NCBI GenBank assembly: GCA_907163375.1
Contig: CAJQUW010014754.1
Span: 62,001 to 126,000 of the forward strand
Direction of reading: 5' to 3'
DNA from: Prostheceraeus crozeri
Taxonomy: Eukaryota > Platyhelminthes > Polycladida > Euryleptidae
DNA: 64,000 nt
Part shown: in pieces, positions 1 to 10,334 of the stretch
Layout of the letters: each line of letters begins with the position of its first letter
How positions within the stretch are numbered: the first letter of the stretch is position 1
Made by a program: the position numbers and the translations under genes
Notes under the pieces: generated by a model
Databases searched by the model: none
Seen by the model: only the letters and a program-made list of their open reading frames with translations
What the model was told of the DNA's origin: nothing

Positions 1-818
1 GTTGGGTGTAGTGTCCTGGACCTTGGGTGTAATACCGTTTTACAGTTGGCCCTAATGTTAAGTAGTAACTTGTAACTAAAGTGTATGTTGTTGTAACCAC
101 ACATTAGACAAAATATGTACTGTTTCTGATACGAGATTTACTGTTTACTATTACGATAAACACGGTTATTGTTACGATAGCCACTTCTTGTTGAACTTGT
201 GCACAGTCGACTTGGCCGAAGACGATTGCAAACTGGATGACGATGAAGATAATGAATTCGCAGCCGATGAAGTTAAAGAGGACGACAGCTTATGAGATGC
301 AGAATCGGCGACAACAAGGCCGATCATGGAGTCTCATTTTCGGGCGCGGATGTAGTAGTGGAGACGGAAAGAGGAGCATCATTTTCAGACGCGGATGACG
401 AAGCAGGTTCAGAACGTTTTGACAATAATAGCTTATCCAAACGCAACTGTTTAGTTTTGACAGTGGATCGAGTCTGAGATATTTTGCGAACAGGCATAGC
501 AAAACGCAGTGCAGTCACTAGGGTTTACAATCCCTCGTAGTGTGTGACAGAATTTCTTGCCGCTCTTCGACAAACCAAACTGGATGTCACTATCTCTGTC
601 TCTCTCCTTGCCTCTCTCTCATTGGCTGAGCAGTCAATAGAGCAGTCAGGTGATGTATGAGCTTTGCTTTGCGCTTCGAATGAATGAAAGACACACCCTG
701 TCCAGACATTGACCCTGGGAAAAAACGCCGAATGCGCGACTTTCAATAGGAAGATGTTTCGAAGCAATTTTAGCTCTTATGATGTCCTCACTCTAGCACT
801 TTAGCTCTTATGATGATA
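1..818. other. Non-coding part of the hAT-like element; nothing firmly recognised
   Basis: There is one short acidic reading on the plus strand ending at about 294 (rich in Asp and Glu) and a partly repeated segment at 330-410 (two copies of a CATTTTC.GxCGCGGATG-like motif). Neither resembles a family I can name. The motif TTTAGCTCTTATGATG is nearly repeated at 770-815, just left of the Harbinger end. Confidence 0.3.
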
Positions 819-834
819 GGGGCTTTCACAATAG

Positions 835-1150
835 TCGTGCGACCTCTTTACGACTTCTTACGATCATGGTCGTAAGATCGATCGCATCTATCGCACGACC
901 AGTCTCTTGCTGTCGCACGACTTCTCATGGTCTCCTGTAGTCGCATCTGAATTTTGTGCATGCACAAAATTCGGGCGCGACCACTTTCGGGATTCTAGCT
1001 CGCGCGATCGCTCGTGCAACGGTCGCGTATAGTCGTGCAACAGTATCAGAAGTCGCACGACCATCTTGCGACTACTTGTTTGCTTTCCTTCCAAAAGTAT
1101 GCTTTGATGTGACCATCGTACGACTATGAGACCATTGTGCAACAGTCTCT
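835..1150. repeat. Left subterminal array of palindromic GTCG(T/C)GCGAC words
   Basis: At least ten copies of a core GTCGYRYGAC or half of it (GTCGTGC, GCACGAC, GTCGCA) occur on both strands. The matching right array lies at about 3150-3405. In other transposons such clusters bind the transposase or its partner; here that role is inferred. Confidence 0.7.
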
Positions 1151-1229
1151 TGTACACGTGAGACTGGTCTCACGACTTCACGCCAATATATATGCCGCAC
1201 ATGTGCTATCAGCTTCATATCATTGTATC

Positions 1230-2490
1230 ATGTCCTCTGTTCGCCCCCGTGACGTGCTGCACTCACCTGATAGAGACATTGCTGCGTTGGTGCTTCTTAT
1301 TCGACTTCGACGACGTAATTGAAGACGCAGAAGACGTTGGTAGGTCAAGCCTTGGATTGCGAAGCGTGAGGGGTTTGGCCAGTACCACACTCTGATGGCA
1401 GAATTAGAGCTGCAATCCCCAGATGACTTCGTCAACTACTTGAGAATGCCTCCGGAGATGTTCTACGAGATACTGACGCGCATATCCTCAAGAATCGAGA
1501 AGAATGGAAACTTCCGAGAACCTCTTGAACCTGGTCTGAAGTTAGCTATCACTCTTAGATACATGGCTACTGGTGCAAGCTACAAGACACCCCAGTATTC
1601 GTTCCGTGTTGCCCACAACAGTATAGCACTGTTCATTCCGGAGGTCTGTCAGGCCATAGTTGACGAGTACGAAGATCAGGTGCTTGCCTTCCCTAGGAAC
1701 CCTGATGACTGGAGAGACATTGCAAGGAAGTTCAGTGAGAAATGGAATTTTCACCATACCTGCGGAGCCCTGGATGGCAAGCACGTGGCCATAAGATGTC
1801 CCAGGAAGTCTGGTACTCTCTATCACAATTACAAGGGCTTCTTCAGTATTATCCTTCTAGGGTTGGTGGATGCTGACTACAAGTTCATCTGGGCAGACGT
1901 GGGATGCCAAGGTTCTTCTTCAGATGCCCAAATCTTCAACAACGGACAACTGAGAAGAAAGCTGGAAGAGGGAACTTTGCGCTTGCCAGATCCTGAGCCT
2001 CTACCACATGATGACAGGCCAACACCATACTTCGTGGTCGGAGATGACGCCTTTCCCTTGCGTTCGTGGATGATGAAACCTTTCTCCCAGCGCCAGATGA
2101 CGGACCAACAGCGGATATTCAACTATCGCCTATTCCGTGCCCGCCGTGTGGTGGAGAACAGCTTTGGTATACTTGCACATCGCTGGAGATGCTTGCTGAC
2201 CACCATGCAGCAAGATCCGATCAGAGTCAAGGTCATAGTCATGGCAGCCATGTGCCTACACAACTTGATGCGACTGCAGCATCGTTCTTTGCAGACCGGT
2301 GACCTGGACCAACCTGTTGGTGACGGCAGCTTCATCCCTGGTGCTTGGCGAGAGACACAATTACACGACATTTACGCATGTTGGTGGCGCTAACCAAGCC
2401 AATCGAGAGTGCAAGAGACTCCGACTGTACTTGAAGGACTACTACAACAGTGATGTGGGAAAGCTACCCTGGCAGGACAAGATGATATAA
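1230..2490 (+). pseudogene. PIF/Harbinger (HARBI1-like) transposase, lightly broken
   Basis: A DDE nuclease that would cut out and reinsert the element. The open part (1395-2393, 332 residues) keeps the catalytic set: GALDGKHVAIR (Asp127), VVGDDAF (Asp217) and RRVVENSFG (Glu254). The natural start is probably the ATG at 1230. The same frame runs through an arginine-rich stretch and VKPWIAKREGFGQYHTLM into the open part, which is the usual N-terminus of the family. Two in-frame stops interrupt it: TGA at 1320-1322 (probably CGA before) and TAG at 1341-1343 (probably TGG). The C-terminus (ANREC...YLKDYYN...LPWQDKMI) lies in the +1-shifted frame and ends at 2490, so a one-base indel occurred near 2380. 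Three small lesions in an otherwise well-kept gene point to recent loss of function. Confidence 0.88.
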
Positions 2491-3149
2491 GATCCTCGTG
2501 TTTGCAAGTATTATATGATGCTATCTTCGGTAGCTGATTGTGTCTATTTGTCTTTTAAAATAAGTTCTATCGGATTATTTATTTTGCTTAGATGTCACTA
2601 ACAGGCTAAAGAGGGCCATAGGCTATACGAAAAAAGTCAGGGAAGTTTATTTCATTCATTAGAGGAAGCTGAAGTAGTCTACTAAGTTAGTCTACGGTAG
2701 GCTAAACTCTTGAAATCATTAACCCTTCTAGTGGGCACCCCATGACAATTGTCACGGATAGCGTAATTATGGCTTGTAGAAAATTTTCATTAAGAGCTAC
2801 GGCATTGCCGCCTCGTGACTTTTAATTTCTACGTATAGGGATGACTCTAACGTCTTCAACACTAGTCTAGCGTTTGCTGGCATTCCTCCAGGACTCATGT
2901 GTTAGGTTGAGCGTGTGCGGTAATCAGGCATGCATCATATTAGGCCTGCATCATGAAAAAGTACCCGTAGTAATAAGAGTAGTAGTAGTGATAATTTACT
3001 TAATAGGTGTGGTTTTAAAACAGCTAGTTTTCTGTCCACCCTGTTAGAAAAAACAAAGTCTGATATATAGAAAAATTAAACATGATAATTTTTTTAAACA
3101 TGATAGCGTACAACACCGTAGCAGTCACGAGTCTAGGCTACCGATTGAC

Positions 3150-3405
3150 GATGTCAAGGTGGCGACTGCTCGTGCAACAGTCACATAGTCTTGCGATCGG
3201 TTGTACGATTGACTCAGCCATCGAACAATGCAATTGCTAGGTCGTGCAACTATCGCACGACCATGCGAGAGGTCGCACGACTGATCGTACAACAGTCTCC
3301 TTCGAGCATACGACTGTTGTGCGACTAGATTTTTCACTGAGACTATTTGTGCGACTGACATTGGATCGCTTCTGAGCGCAAGGTCGCATCTGTCGCATGA
3401 CTATT
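3150..3405. repeat. Right subterminal array of Harbinger palindromic words
   Basis: Repeated GTCGCACGAC, GTCGTGCAAC and GTGCGACTG-like words mirror the left array. They end in the inverted repeat at 3417. Confidence 0.65.
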
Positions 3406-3587
3406 GTGAAAGCCCCCTAAGGAGCTCGAGAAAACCTTCCTTAACTGGCAAGCTGTTTTGCACTTGATTCTCTTATTGTGATCAATCCAATCAGAATCAG
3501 TTGCTCACTTGAAGTTAAGCAATAAGAATATGACACACACCGAGAGCCGGACTCAGATTTCATCAAATGCACCGTGACTTGGATGTT

Positions 3588-3633
3588 AAGTCAAACCCAA
3601 CACTTGGAGCGCTCTAAGTGTTGGGTTTGACTT
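3588..3633. repeat. Perfect 18-bp hairpin
   Basis: AAGTCAAACCCAACACTT (3588-3605) and its exact reverse complement (3616-3633) are separated by a 10-base loop. It lies between the Harbinger end and the hAT-like right edge. It could be a foldback remnant or a subterminal structure of the hAT-like element. Confidence 0.75.
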
Positions 3634-3747
3634 ATCGCGCGATTGATGGATATCAATACACGCCTATCAAAGCTAGTCCAAAATTGGGTGTAATTGCTAA
3701 AATGTTGGTTGTAATTTTTACACCCAAAATGACCTTAAAAAACCCTG

Positions 3748-5430
3748 GACTATGAGCATGCTAAGAAAGCATGGACTGCATTCAATTGCAAGGACTTTGG
3801 TGATTACATGCTCACATGCCTGAAGGTGGATGCTCTGCTGTTAGCAGACATCTTTGAAGTTTTCAGATCATTAAGTCAGCGTGAAGATGGGATAGATGCC
3901 GTGCATTTTGTAAGTCTTTCTCATCTTAGCTTTACCTCAGCACTAAATTTCACTTCTGGCAATCCTCCACACTATATACAAGATGAAAACATGTACAATC
4001 TTTTGAAAGAGGAATCAGAGGAGGTATGACTTTCACAAACATACACATAGCTCGAGCACGCATAGACGAATTAGAAAATAACCAAGATGAAAGCCGCCAC
4101 TTGGCATACTTGGACGTTAATAATTTTTATGGGTCATCGCTGAGCAAGAACCTCACACTCAAATTTCAAGTGGTTAGATGAAATCGAACTAAATCATTTT
4201 TCAAATGAAGAAAATGTTCAAAACATAGATGACAATGGTGAAATAGGCTATGTATTTGATTTAGATCTAGAATATTCGCAAATATTCACGATGACACTGC
4301 CGACTTTCCACTTGCTCCAGAAATGCAGATGATAGAGCGAAGAATGTTCTCATTATATATGAAAGATTTTTATGAAAAAGTGAGACCCGATAGAAATTTC
4401 ACATCAATTAAGTAGCTTTTACTACACCAATTTGACAGGGAAAATTATGTTGTACACTACTCCATATTAAAATTCTACATAGATATGGGCATGAAAATTT
4501 CAAGGATTCACGGAGGTGTAAGGTTCACACAGAAGCCCTGGTTAAGAGAATGCATCAACATGAATTCCCAAAAAAGGGCTCAATCGATCACTGACTTCGA
4601 AAAGTCTTTCTATAAATTAAAAAACAAGTCTCTATATGGCAAAACGATGGAAAATGTGAGGCGTAGGAGAAAATTCAAGTTAGTCAACAATGTAAACCAA
4701 TTAATCAAATTGTCGAATCATCCACTCTATGTTCAACACAATATTTGATGAAGATCTAGTTGGTATGGAAATGTGTAAGCCCTCAATAGTTCTAAATAAA
4801 TTGATTTATGTAGGTCAGGCAGTACTTGACTATAGCAAGCTGGAAATGTATCAATTATATTACAAAGATTTAAAGAGATGTCTACTAATTAATAGAACTC
4901 GCCTGTGTGGAGGTGATACTGACAGTTTTTTCTTGTGTTTATACACCTCACCATCTGTCCTATATTTCGGCGAAAAATTTGATTCTTCAAATTATGATAC
5001 GAATCATCGTTTGTATTCAACTACAAACAGCAGGGTTGGGCTGTTTCAAGGATGAGTGTGCGGGGAAATTGCTTGAGGAAATGATCCTTTTAAAGCCGAA
5101 GATGTTTTCTATGAAATACTTAGACTCTACCTGTCATAGCATTAAGCGGGCAAAAGGGGTACAGAGAGCTGCAGTTAAAAAACTAGAACATAGCGATAAT
5201 AGAGCTGTTTACTATAGTGAAAAAGATACGTCTGAGGAAATGACTGTTGTAATTTCTAGTAACCACATTGTTGCTACAAAATCATTTAGAAAGGGAGGAC
5301 TTTCCCTTGGGAGGATAAACCGTGTCGGCTAAATAAAAATTTATCTCTTCCATATGGACACTATAGTCTAGGACTTCCTCCACCTTCAAAGAGACAAAGA
5401 AGACTTCCTACTACCGGAGATATAGAATGA
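3748..5430 (+). pseudogene. Polinton DNA polymerase B, fossil part
   Basis: Protein-primed family B polymerase, used by Polintons to copy themselves. Recognisable pieces include YEHAKKAW...FGDYMLTCLKVDALLLAD at the start, the motif A region LDVNNFYGSSLS (about 4110), the motif B region KNKSLYGKTMENV (about 4620), and the motif C signature GGDTDSFF (about 4910). The C-terminal LPYGHYSLGL reading ends at about 5430. Gene order and sequence fit Polinton PolB well. Part of a broken fossil; the sequence upstream of 3748 is displaced by the hAT-like insertion. Confidence 0.88.
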
Positions 5431-5658
5431 TATATAGTAAGTCATATTGTAAGTCATATACTTGTTACATCTTCCGATATGTAGCAATGTTGAGTAACAA
5501 ATAGGTAGTCTTATTATAAATTGACACATTTCTACATCTTTCCGATGTGTAGAAATAGCATTTGAGGACATAGCATTCAACATCATTCCGATTTGTTGAG
5601 TTGCAAACAATATCAGGCTTTAAGCAAAATAAGAATTATGAATTCCTAATTATCAGAC

Positions 5659-5910
5659 ATGCCTCATTACATTAGATCATGGAAATTAAACGATGTACAA
5701 GACGTTCACATAACAAATTCTAAGAAAATAGTTATTCGACATTCAATAGCAAATAGTAATGGGAAACATCGTGGCGTTTGCATCAGCCTTGACGCATTAC
5801 CTTCACTGAAAGACTTTGCTGATCTCACTGAAAAGCATGATACTCGGATGAAGATTCCTCTTGATCACAAGGTATGGATTAAGTGTGATTCAACAGACCC
5901 TCAATGCTAA
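5659..5910 (+). pseudogene. Polinton small gene, possibly PC4/p15-like ssDNA-binding protein
   Basis: An 83-residue reading beginning MPHYIRSWKLN, with KKIVIRHSIAN and RGVCISLDALPSLKDFADL. The order of a beta-rich part, a basic IRH-type strand, a Gly-Val turn and a closing amphipathic helix resembles the PC4 (SUB1) fold, a transcription coactivator that binds single-stranded DNA. The match is by eye and weak. It lies between the polymerase and the TBP-like segment on the same strand. Alternatively it is a Polinton-specific gene of unknown role. Confidence 0.35.
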
Positions 5911-6312
5911 CATGGAGAAACAAAAGGAATGATATATTAATGATTATTCTATTTTTTCCAAATGGAACAATCCAATGTATTGGAGGCTTTATTGATGGTG
6001 ATCTCGCATATCTGTATTCTACGTTGAGGAATTTACTTGGAGATTCATTGACTGAATGGAAAGTGAAGACAATGACTGTTGACTGAACTGAATTATCGCT
6101 ATGACTTTCGCAAAGTTACCTCATCACATAATTTGACTTAGGAAGTAGAACTTTTTTCCAGCAGCTCAAATGACTAACTGGCATCCATATCATGTTCATG
6201 TGTTCCATAATGGAAAAGTTGTGATTACCGGTATCAAAGAACTAAATGATGTACTTCTCATCATACGTGATTTAGGAGAAATATTTTGTGGAAACAAAAT
6301 TGTACCTATGTG
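5911..6312 (+). pseudogene. Polinton segment with two TBP-like repeats
   Basis: Two related stretches are seen. The first (about 5940-6080) has IILFFPNGTIQCIGG followed by a helix-like run. The second (about 6180-6312) has YHVHVFHNGKVVITGIKE followed by another helix-like run. The pattern of strand, Gly-Lys/Thr, strand, Gly, long helix, occurring twice, is the layout of the TATA-binding protein saddle, where the second repeat typically reads FxSGKVVLTGAK. A viral-type TBP-like transcription factor is the inference. Part of a broken fossil. Confidence 0.45.
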
Positions 6313-6427
6313 AACATGCAAAAAGGTTTTGTATATATGTAAATATATTTTGAAGTATGAATCTCCTTTGCTTTCCCGTTAAACTTCAGGATTTGGAAAA
6401 ACAAATTAATTTGTTCATAATAATTTA

Positions 6428-6895
6428 TTACAAAATTGTTTCAACATAATTTGTAATAATTACATCATTTTGATAGCTGTCTTTCGAAAATAGTTGTAAA
6501 ATGCATTTAGAGTTACTTTTCAATGGGGTCTCGTTGACAAAATAGAGTCCATAGCCACCACACATAAGAGCTGTATTACTTAGGAGTGTGAACGATCTCA
6601 CTTTCTTAACAGTCCAGGAGAACCTATTCATCCATAATGCAATATCATGCATGCGAGGTTGATCAAGAGAATCAAAATATTCGGCCACTTTTTGACGACT
6701 GATGTACACCGCAATCCAATGCTTGCCGGGAAGATTGTTGGTATCCGTATTGATGATAAGTGAAGAAGGATAAAAGGAGATTGAATGAGGTAAATTATCT
6801 CTGGAAAAGACATCGAGAAATACATGTATTGTCTTGGAGAAGGGGTGAGCATTCCTCATCTTCCTCACGATTTCAGTGTTGCTTAAGTTGCTCAT
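6428..6895 (-). CDS. Polinton adenain-like cysteine protease (fossil part, reads as 155 residues)
   Basis: Capsid-maturation protease of the adenovirus/Ulp1 fold. All three hallmark sites are visible: the histidine in GKHWIAVY (about residue 58), the acidic residue in EYFDSLD (about 75-78) and the nucleophile cysteine in MCGGYGLYFV (about 112). The size suits a compact Polinton protease. It is the last gene of the minus-strand virion block and its start overlaps the end of the capsid gene region by a few bases. Confidence 0.88.
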   Translation of the reverse strand: MSNLSNTEIVRKMRNAHPFSKTIHVFLDVFSRDNLPHSISFYPSSLIINTDTNNLPGKHWIAVYISRQKVAEYFDSLDQPRMHDIALWMNRFSWTVKKVRSFTLLSNTALMCGGYGLYFVNETPLKSNSKCILQLFSKDSYQNDVIITNYVETIL

Positions 6896-8170
6896 CTCTG
6901 ACAGCTGACAATCACGTCTCTCATTCTAGTTATTTCAATTTTTCTATCATGGATAGCATAAATGAGACAAGTTATTGTTTTCTTCAAAGGTGACTCAACT
7001 GACACCTCTAATCGTAGATTTCCAGGCTTTGTAGCTCCAACATTTTCACCACTAAGATCTGCATCTGCTGTGAGATTGTACAAGAAGAAGAAATAGTCAT
7101 TCTTGTACATTTCCATTGTGATTCCATTTGAATCATCTGTATTAAGCATGCTAAGTGCGGTGAAAGTGGAACCATATTTACGGTACGAGCAAACTTGCCC
7201 TCATTGACATTAGGCTCATAAGCTTCGCAAGCAACTGATTTTCCATCCTGGTAGAGTGTTAGTTTGCTAACATTAAAATATTGGAAATTACGCGGATTCT
7301 TTTCAAAAGCACCAATAGACGCCTAATTTTCCACAAATGTGATATACACTGCCTTGTGGCATTGCAGTGGGAAAAAGATTTGGATAAGCATGAGAGGATG
7401 ATCCCGCGCCAATTGTGAAGTTTGTCAACACACAGTGATTAACTGGATATAATGCGTTGTTTTTCCTCAATCCTGTCGCATGCTCGTTGATGACTGAAGG
7501 GGTCATTGTTACTCGCCTTACATTTAGGACACGTATGTTGATCTGATAGTTCGTAGCTCCAAAGGCCATCAAAGTGAACTTAGGCCTTTCGCGAATAAAT
7601 TTTATTTGCATTTTAACCTGAGACAGCAGATATCGTGATTGACGAAGGAAATCAAGATAGACAGGTCCTTTTAAGTGTTATTCTTTCGAATCCGGTGTCA
7701 ATTCCATTCGTCTTTTGAGACCTGAATTTGAAACCTCATCAAATTTCCCCTGCTGATCATCATACCAGCCGGCGACTTGCAAATGTATCTGTTTAGCTTG
7801 CTTCTGAAATTGCGTCATTGTATTTATGTACGCTCCGTATGGATATGCTCGGTCTCCACCTTAAATCTGTTTGTCATTCAATATTAGATACACATCTGAG
7901 AACAGACTTGCAATAGGAAGATTTGTCAATTCCACTTTATCCTTGGTTGAATCAATGTTGGTGCCATCAGTCTTCTTAATTTGTATACACAGTTCTGAAT
8001 ATATACAGTCAACATAACCTTGAGGATTGCAGGTATATCAAACTGAATAGGCTGTTGGTTACCATCGATATTTGTTGTGGGGACTATGTCTACAATTGCT
8101 GAGGAAATGATGTCTGTTTGATGAGGGGTAGAATCGAAGAAGCACAAAGCCGAATTGATACTCTGCATCG
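6892..8170 (-). pseudogene. Polinton major capsid protein (double jelly roll), fossil parts
   Basis: Parts matching the Polinton/adintovirus major capsid protein are seen in several frames. There is an N-terminal region with FDSTPHQTDIISSAIVDI (about 8100), a middle region with FGATNYQINIRVLNVRR (about 7550), and a C-terminal region with YKNDYFFFLYNLTADAD and NLRLEVSVESPL...YAIHDRKIEI (about 6920-7100), the typical end of this capsid family. It lies directly upstream of the protease, as is usual. Broken. Confidence 0.75.
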
Positions 8171-8178
8171 TATTAGTT

Positions 8179-8796
8179 CTACAAATATGTTGTCTTCCTT
8201 CGTTTTGACTTGTTTCCCGTCGCTGTGGAATTTCGTTTGCGCTTTCTTGTTTCCACACGACGTCTTGATTTAGAGCGTGCTGCTCCACTCGGCTTTTTAC
8301 TTTTCCAGCGTCTTTGCTTAGTAACTCGACCGGATCCAACTTGTCTTGACTTCCTACGTTTCCTCCGAACTGCACGCCTCGTCTTTGTTAAATCATCCAA
8401 TGCGTCTATGGCAGATTGCTGTGCGCGCAATTTCATAGATTCACCTATATTATCCCCTTGAAGTGCATCAGCTGCAACATATACACCAAAATCTAAAGCT
8501 CTGTTTCCAACCTGTTTCATGAATGGTATGCCATACTTTTTGAACTTTGGGAGAGCCTTACGTCTTATTGCACCGAATACACCTATTCCAACTTGTCGGC
8601 TACGTCCAGCAAACACGGGATGGCCGCACTGATATGATGGACCACTGTAAATGCCTGACATTATGTCCTGTGGATAATTACAGGTGCCACAATAACACAC
8701 AGTAACACCACCACAGAATGGTACTACGTCCCCTGCGTCATCATGAACTGATATGTCAATTGTATTGATGACATTTATGCTGATTGGTACATACAT
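8179..8796 (-). CDS. Polinton basic virion protein (PX-like), fossil part
   Basis: A 205-residue reading whose middle has GIGVFGAIRRKALPKFKKYG and then VGNRALDFGVYVAADALQGDN, a pattern shared by minor virion proteins of Polintons and adintoviruses. It ends in a strongly basic Arg/Lys-rich tail of about 60 residues ending KSKRRKTTYL, suited to binding DNA in a particle. The first 30 residues look like the end of the neighbouring minor capsid-like gene. The name PX-like is by analogy. Confidence 0.65.
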   Translation of the reverse strand: MYVPISINVINTIDISVHDDAGDVVPFCGGVTVCYCGTCNYPQDIMSGIYSGPSYQCGHPVFAGRSRQVGIGVFGAIRRKALPKFKKYGIPFMKQVGNRALDFGVYVAADALQGDNIGESMKLRAQQSAIDALDDLTKTRRAVRRKRRKSRQVGSGRVTKQRRWKSKKPSGAARSKSRRRVETRKRKRNSTATGNKSKRRKTTYL

Positions 8797-9390
8797 GTGT
8801 TAATAAATTCTCGATTGATTAGTTGCTTCCTCACGGATGAGAGCGGAAATGTGCGCAGAAGTGGGGCTTCAATGTCGCCAACCCTTGTATATTCAATAAT
8901 GTTGCAATAGGCGTACAAGTTGCTTATATCCCGCTCTATTGATGGCGTTGTATCGGCTATTGATGCGCCTTCATAAATAGTTGTTTTTGAAAATCCCAAT
9001 GTGGTCGCTAACACGCTATCCAGCTTGATAAGAGAGTTCTTCCCTACCTTAAGAATCATGCGCTTTTTATGTGGGTCATAGGAAAAGAAATATTCATCTG
9101 CATCAAGGCAATCTACACCAAACTCATTTAACTTTGTACACAATTGAGATAGCGTTTTCAAGCTTTCAATGTTCACTAGAAGTAGTCAATTCATTACCCA
9201 CAATGTGTTCGCTGTGTACATGGATATCCCATGAAACGTTTGTTGATGCTTTGAGTTTAGAAGAGGACCATTGAACCTTGTACGTATCATTTAATTCTGT
9301 CAGCAAAGGTGCGCTTTCAAGGCCTTTAAACATCCCAAACATTTCAGATCCGGATTCATTAACAGCGGGATCAGACTTTTCCTATGGTGT
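8775..9390 (-). pseudogene. Polinton minor capsid (penton-like) gene, fossil part
   Basis: A 133-residue reading (8775-9176) has KVGKNSLIKLDSVLATTLGF, then DISNLYAYCNIIEYTRVGDIEAPLLRTFPL. The combination of a hydrophobic LGF motif and YVYCDI-type strand ending in VGD..PLLR is typical of the Polinton minor capsid protein. Further related sequence lies towards 9390. It sits next to the basic virion protein. Broken. Confidence 0.6.
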
Positions 9391-9409
9391 CTTTTAAGTA
9401 AAAACAAGA

Positions 9410-9840
9410 AATTCTAACTCCGTTTCAGCAGTAAATAAAGTTTCTTATATTTACAAGTCATTGAAGTTTCTGGCACTGATCCTTGAATCTTTCTTGCAAC
9501 GTCTTCAACACTTCTAATAACTTCAAATTGATCTTTACGCGGATGCTCCTTTCTTGTAATGCATACAATGCACGATTCTACATTGAAAATCAATGACTTT
9601 CCTCTCCGAACTCCACCCACATCCATTGAACCAATGCCTTGATGAGAACGTTGTTCTGGAATACCCTAAAGTATGACTCAAATCCTTACCTAATACAAGA
9701 AGAACATGCTTTCCTTCCTTCAACAATTTTGTTGACCCCTTTATGACTGGTTTGTAGAATTTATTCAAAGTCAGCTTTAAGAGATCATTTATTCGTTGAA
9801 ACATTCTACGGATTTCCCTTTCTGTATCTTGCAAGCTCAT
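9410..9840 (-). pseudogene. Polinton gene, second capsid-like segment
   Basis: A 101-residue reading starting at 9840 contains KGSTKLLKEGKHVLLVLGKDLSHTLGY, which resembles the LxLGF strand of the minor capsid-like gene just downstream. It may be the N-terminal portion of that gene or a diverged duplicate. Broken. Confidence 0.4.
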
Positions 9841-10334
9841 TGTGGGAACTTAAGAATCAAAAGTAGACGTTGCAAATGCCTTTTGAATTTTAATCATGTT
9901 TAGGACAGATGGTAGAGATGTTGAAAAAGGATGCAAAGTCAGATGATGAAAAGCTCATGTACCATGTACCATGAAATATACGAAAAGTTTCCTTCTCTCG
10001 CACTTCTTTATGTAATTCAAAGTAGTTGTTTATTAGCAAACTGATATCGTTGTAATAAGTAATTTCAGTTAGAGCAATTTCTTAGGGTCCATGCAGAATA
10101 ATTGGATTAGCAAATTCAACAGAGTTTTGAGATGGTCTGTTGCCTGGAAATATCTTGGGGTTGCTATTGCTTGGAAGAATGATGTTGAAGTTAGTAGACA
10201 TGTTGAACTCATGTATGGAAGAAGTCACATTTTATATTTGCTTAAAAGCTACGAGCCAGAAAATCTATCACCTCCACATTTTGCAGATTCTGGTGCGTTA
10301 TCCAGCTATAGAATGAATCAGGATACCCTTTCCA
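9841..10334. other. Polinton interior, unassigned
   Basis: A plus-strand reading of 95 residues (10091-10378) is open but has no features I recognise. It overlaps the end of the integrase gene on the other strand, so it may be chance. Confidence 0.3.

Larger units (their letters stand above)
819..3417. mobile_element. PIF/Harbinger DNA transposon, nearly complete
   Basis: The terminal inverted repeats are GGGGCTTTCACAATAGTC at 819 and its reverse complement ending at 3416-3417, with one mismatch just inside. The subterminal zones (about 835-1150 and 3150-3405) are packed with short palindromic words such as GTCGTGCGAC and GTCGCACGAC, typical binding-site clusters for Harbinger-type proteins. 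It carries one transposase gene on the plus strand. Known autonomous members usually carry a second gene for a Myb/SANT-like protein; nothing like it is visible in 2491-3150. The 3-bp target duplication is not clear (left ATA, right CTA or TAA). The 2.6-kb length suits a copy that kept only the transposase gene. Confidence 0.88.
1..3747. mobile_element. hAT-like element, right part, inserted in the Polinton polymerase gene
   Basis: The right edge reads ...AACCCTG at 3747, an hAT-style terminus (CAGGG in reverse). The next base, 3748, starts uninterrupted Polinton PolB coding sequence, so 3747/3748 is an insertion junction. The last 70 bases hold TGGGTGTAAT-type motifs that recur near bases 1-35, so the left end may lie just outside the window. 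The 8-bp duplication, expected to be gactatga (3748-3755), cannot be checked here. No hAT transposase is seen; the interior is mostly the Harbinger copy. The hAT assignment rests on the terminus alone. Confidence 0.45.

Noticed and set aside
292-518. Short readings on both strands at the start of the window, with acidic stretches
   Set aside because: Overlapping readings in several frames over a partly repeated segment; no family match and no start context.
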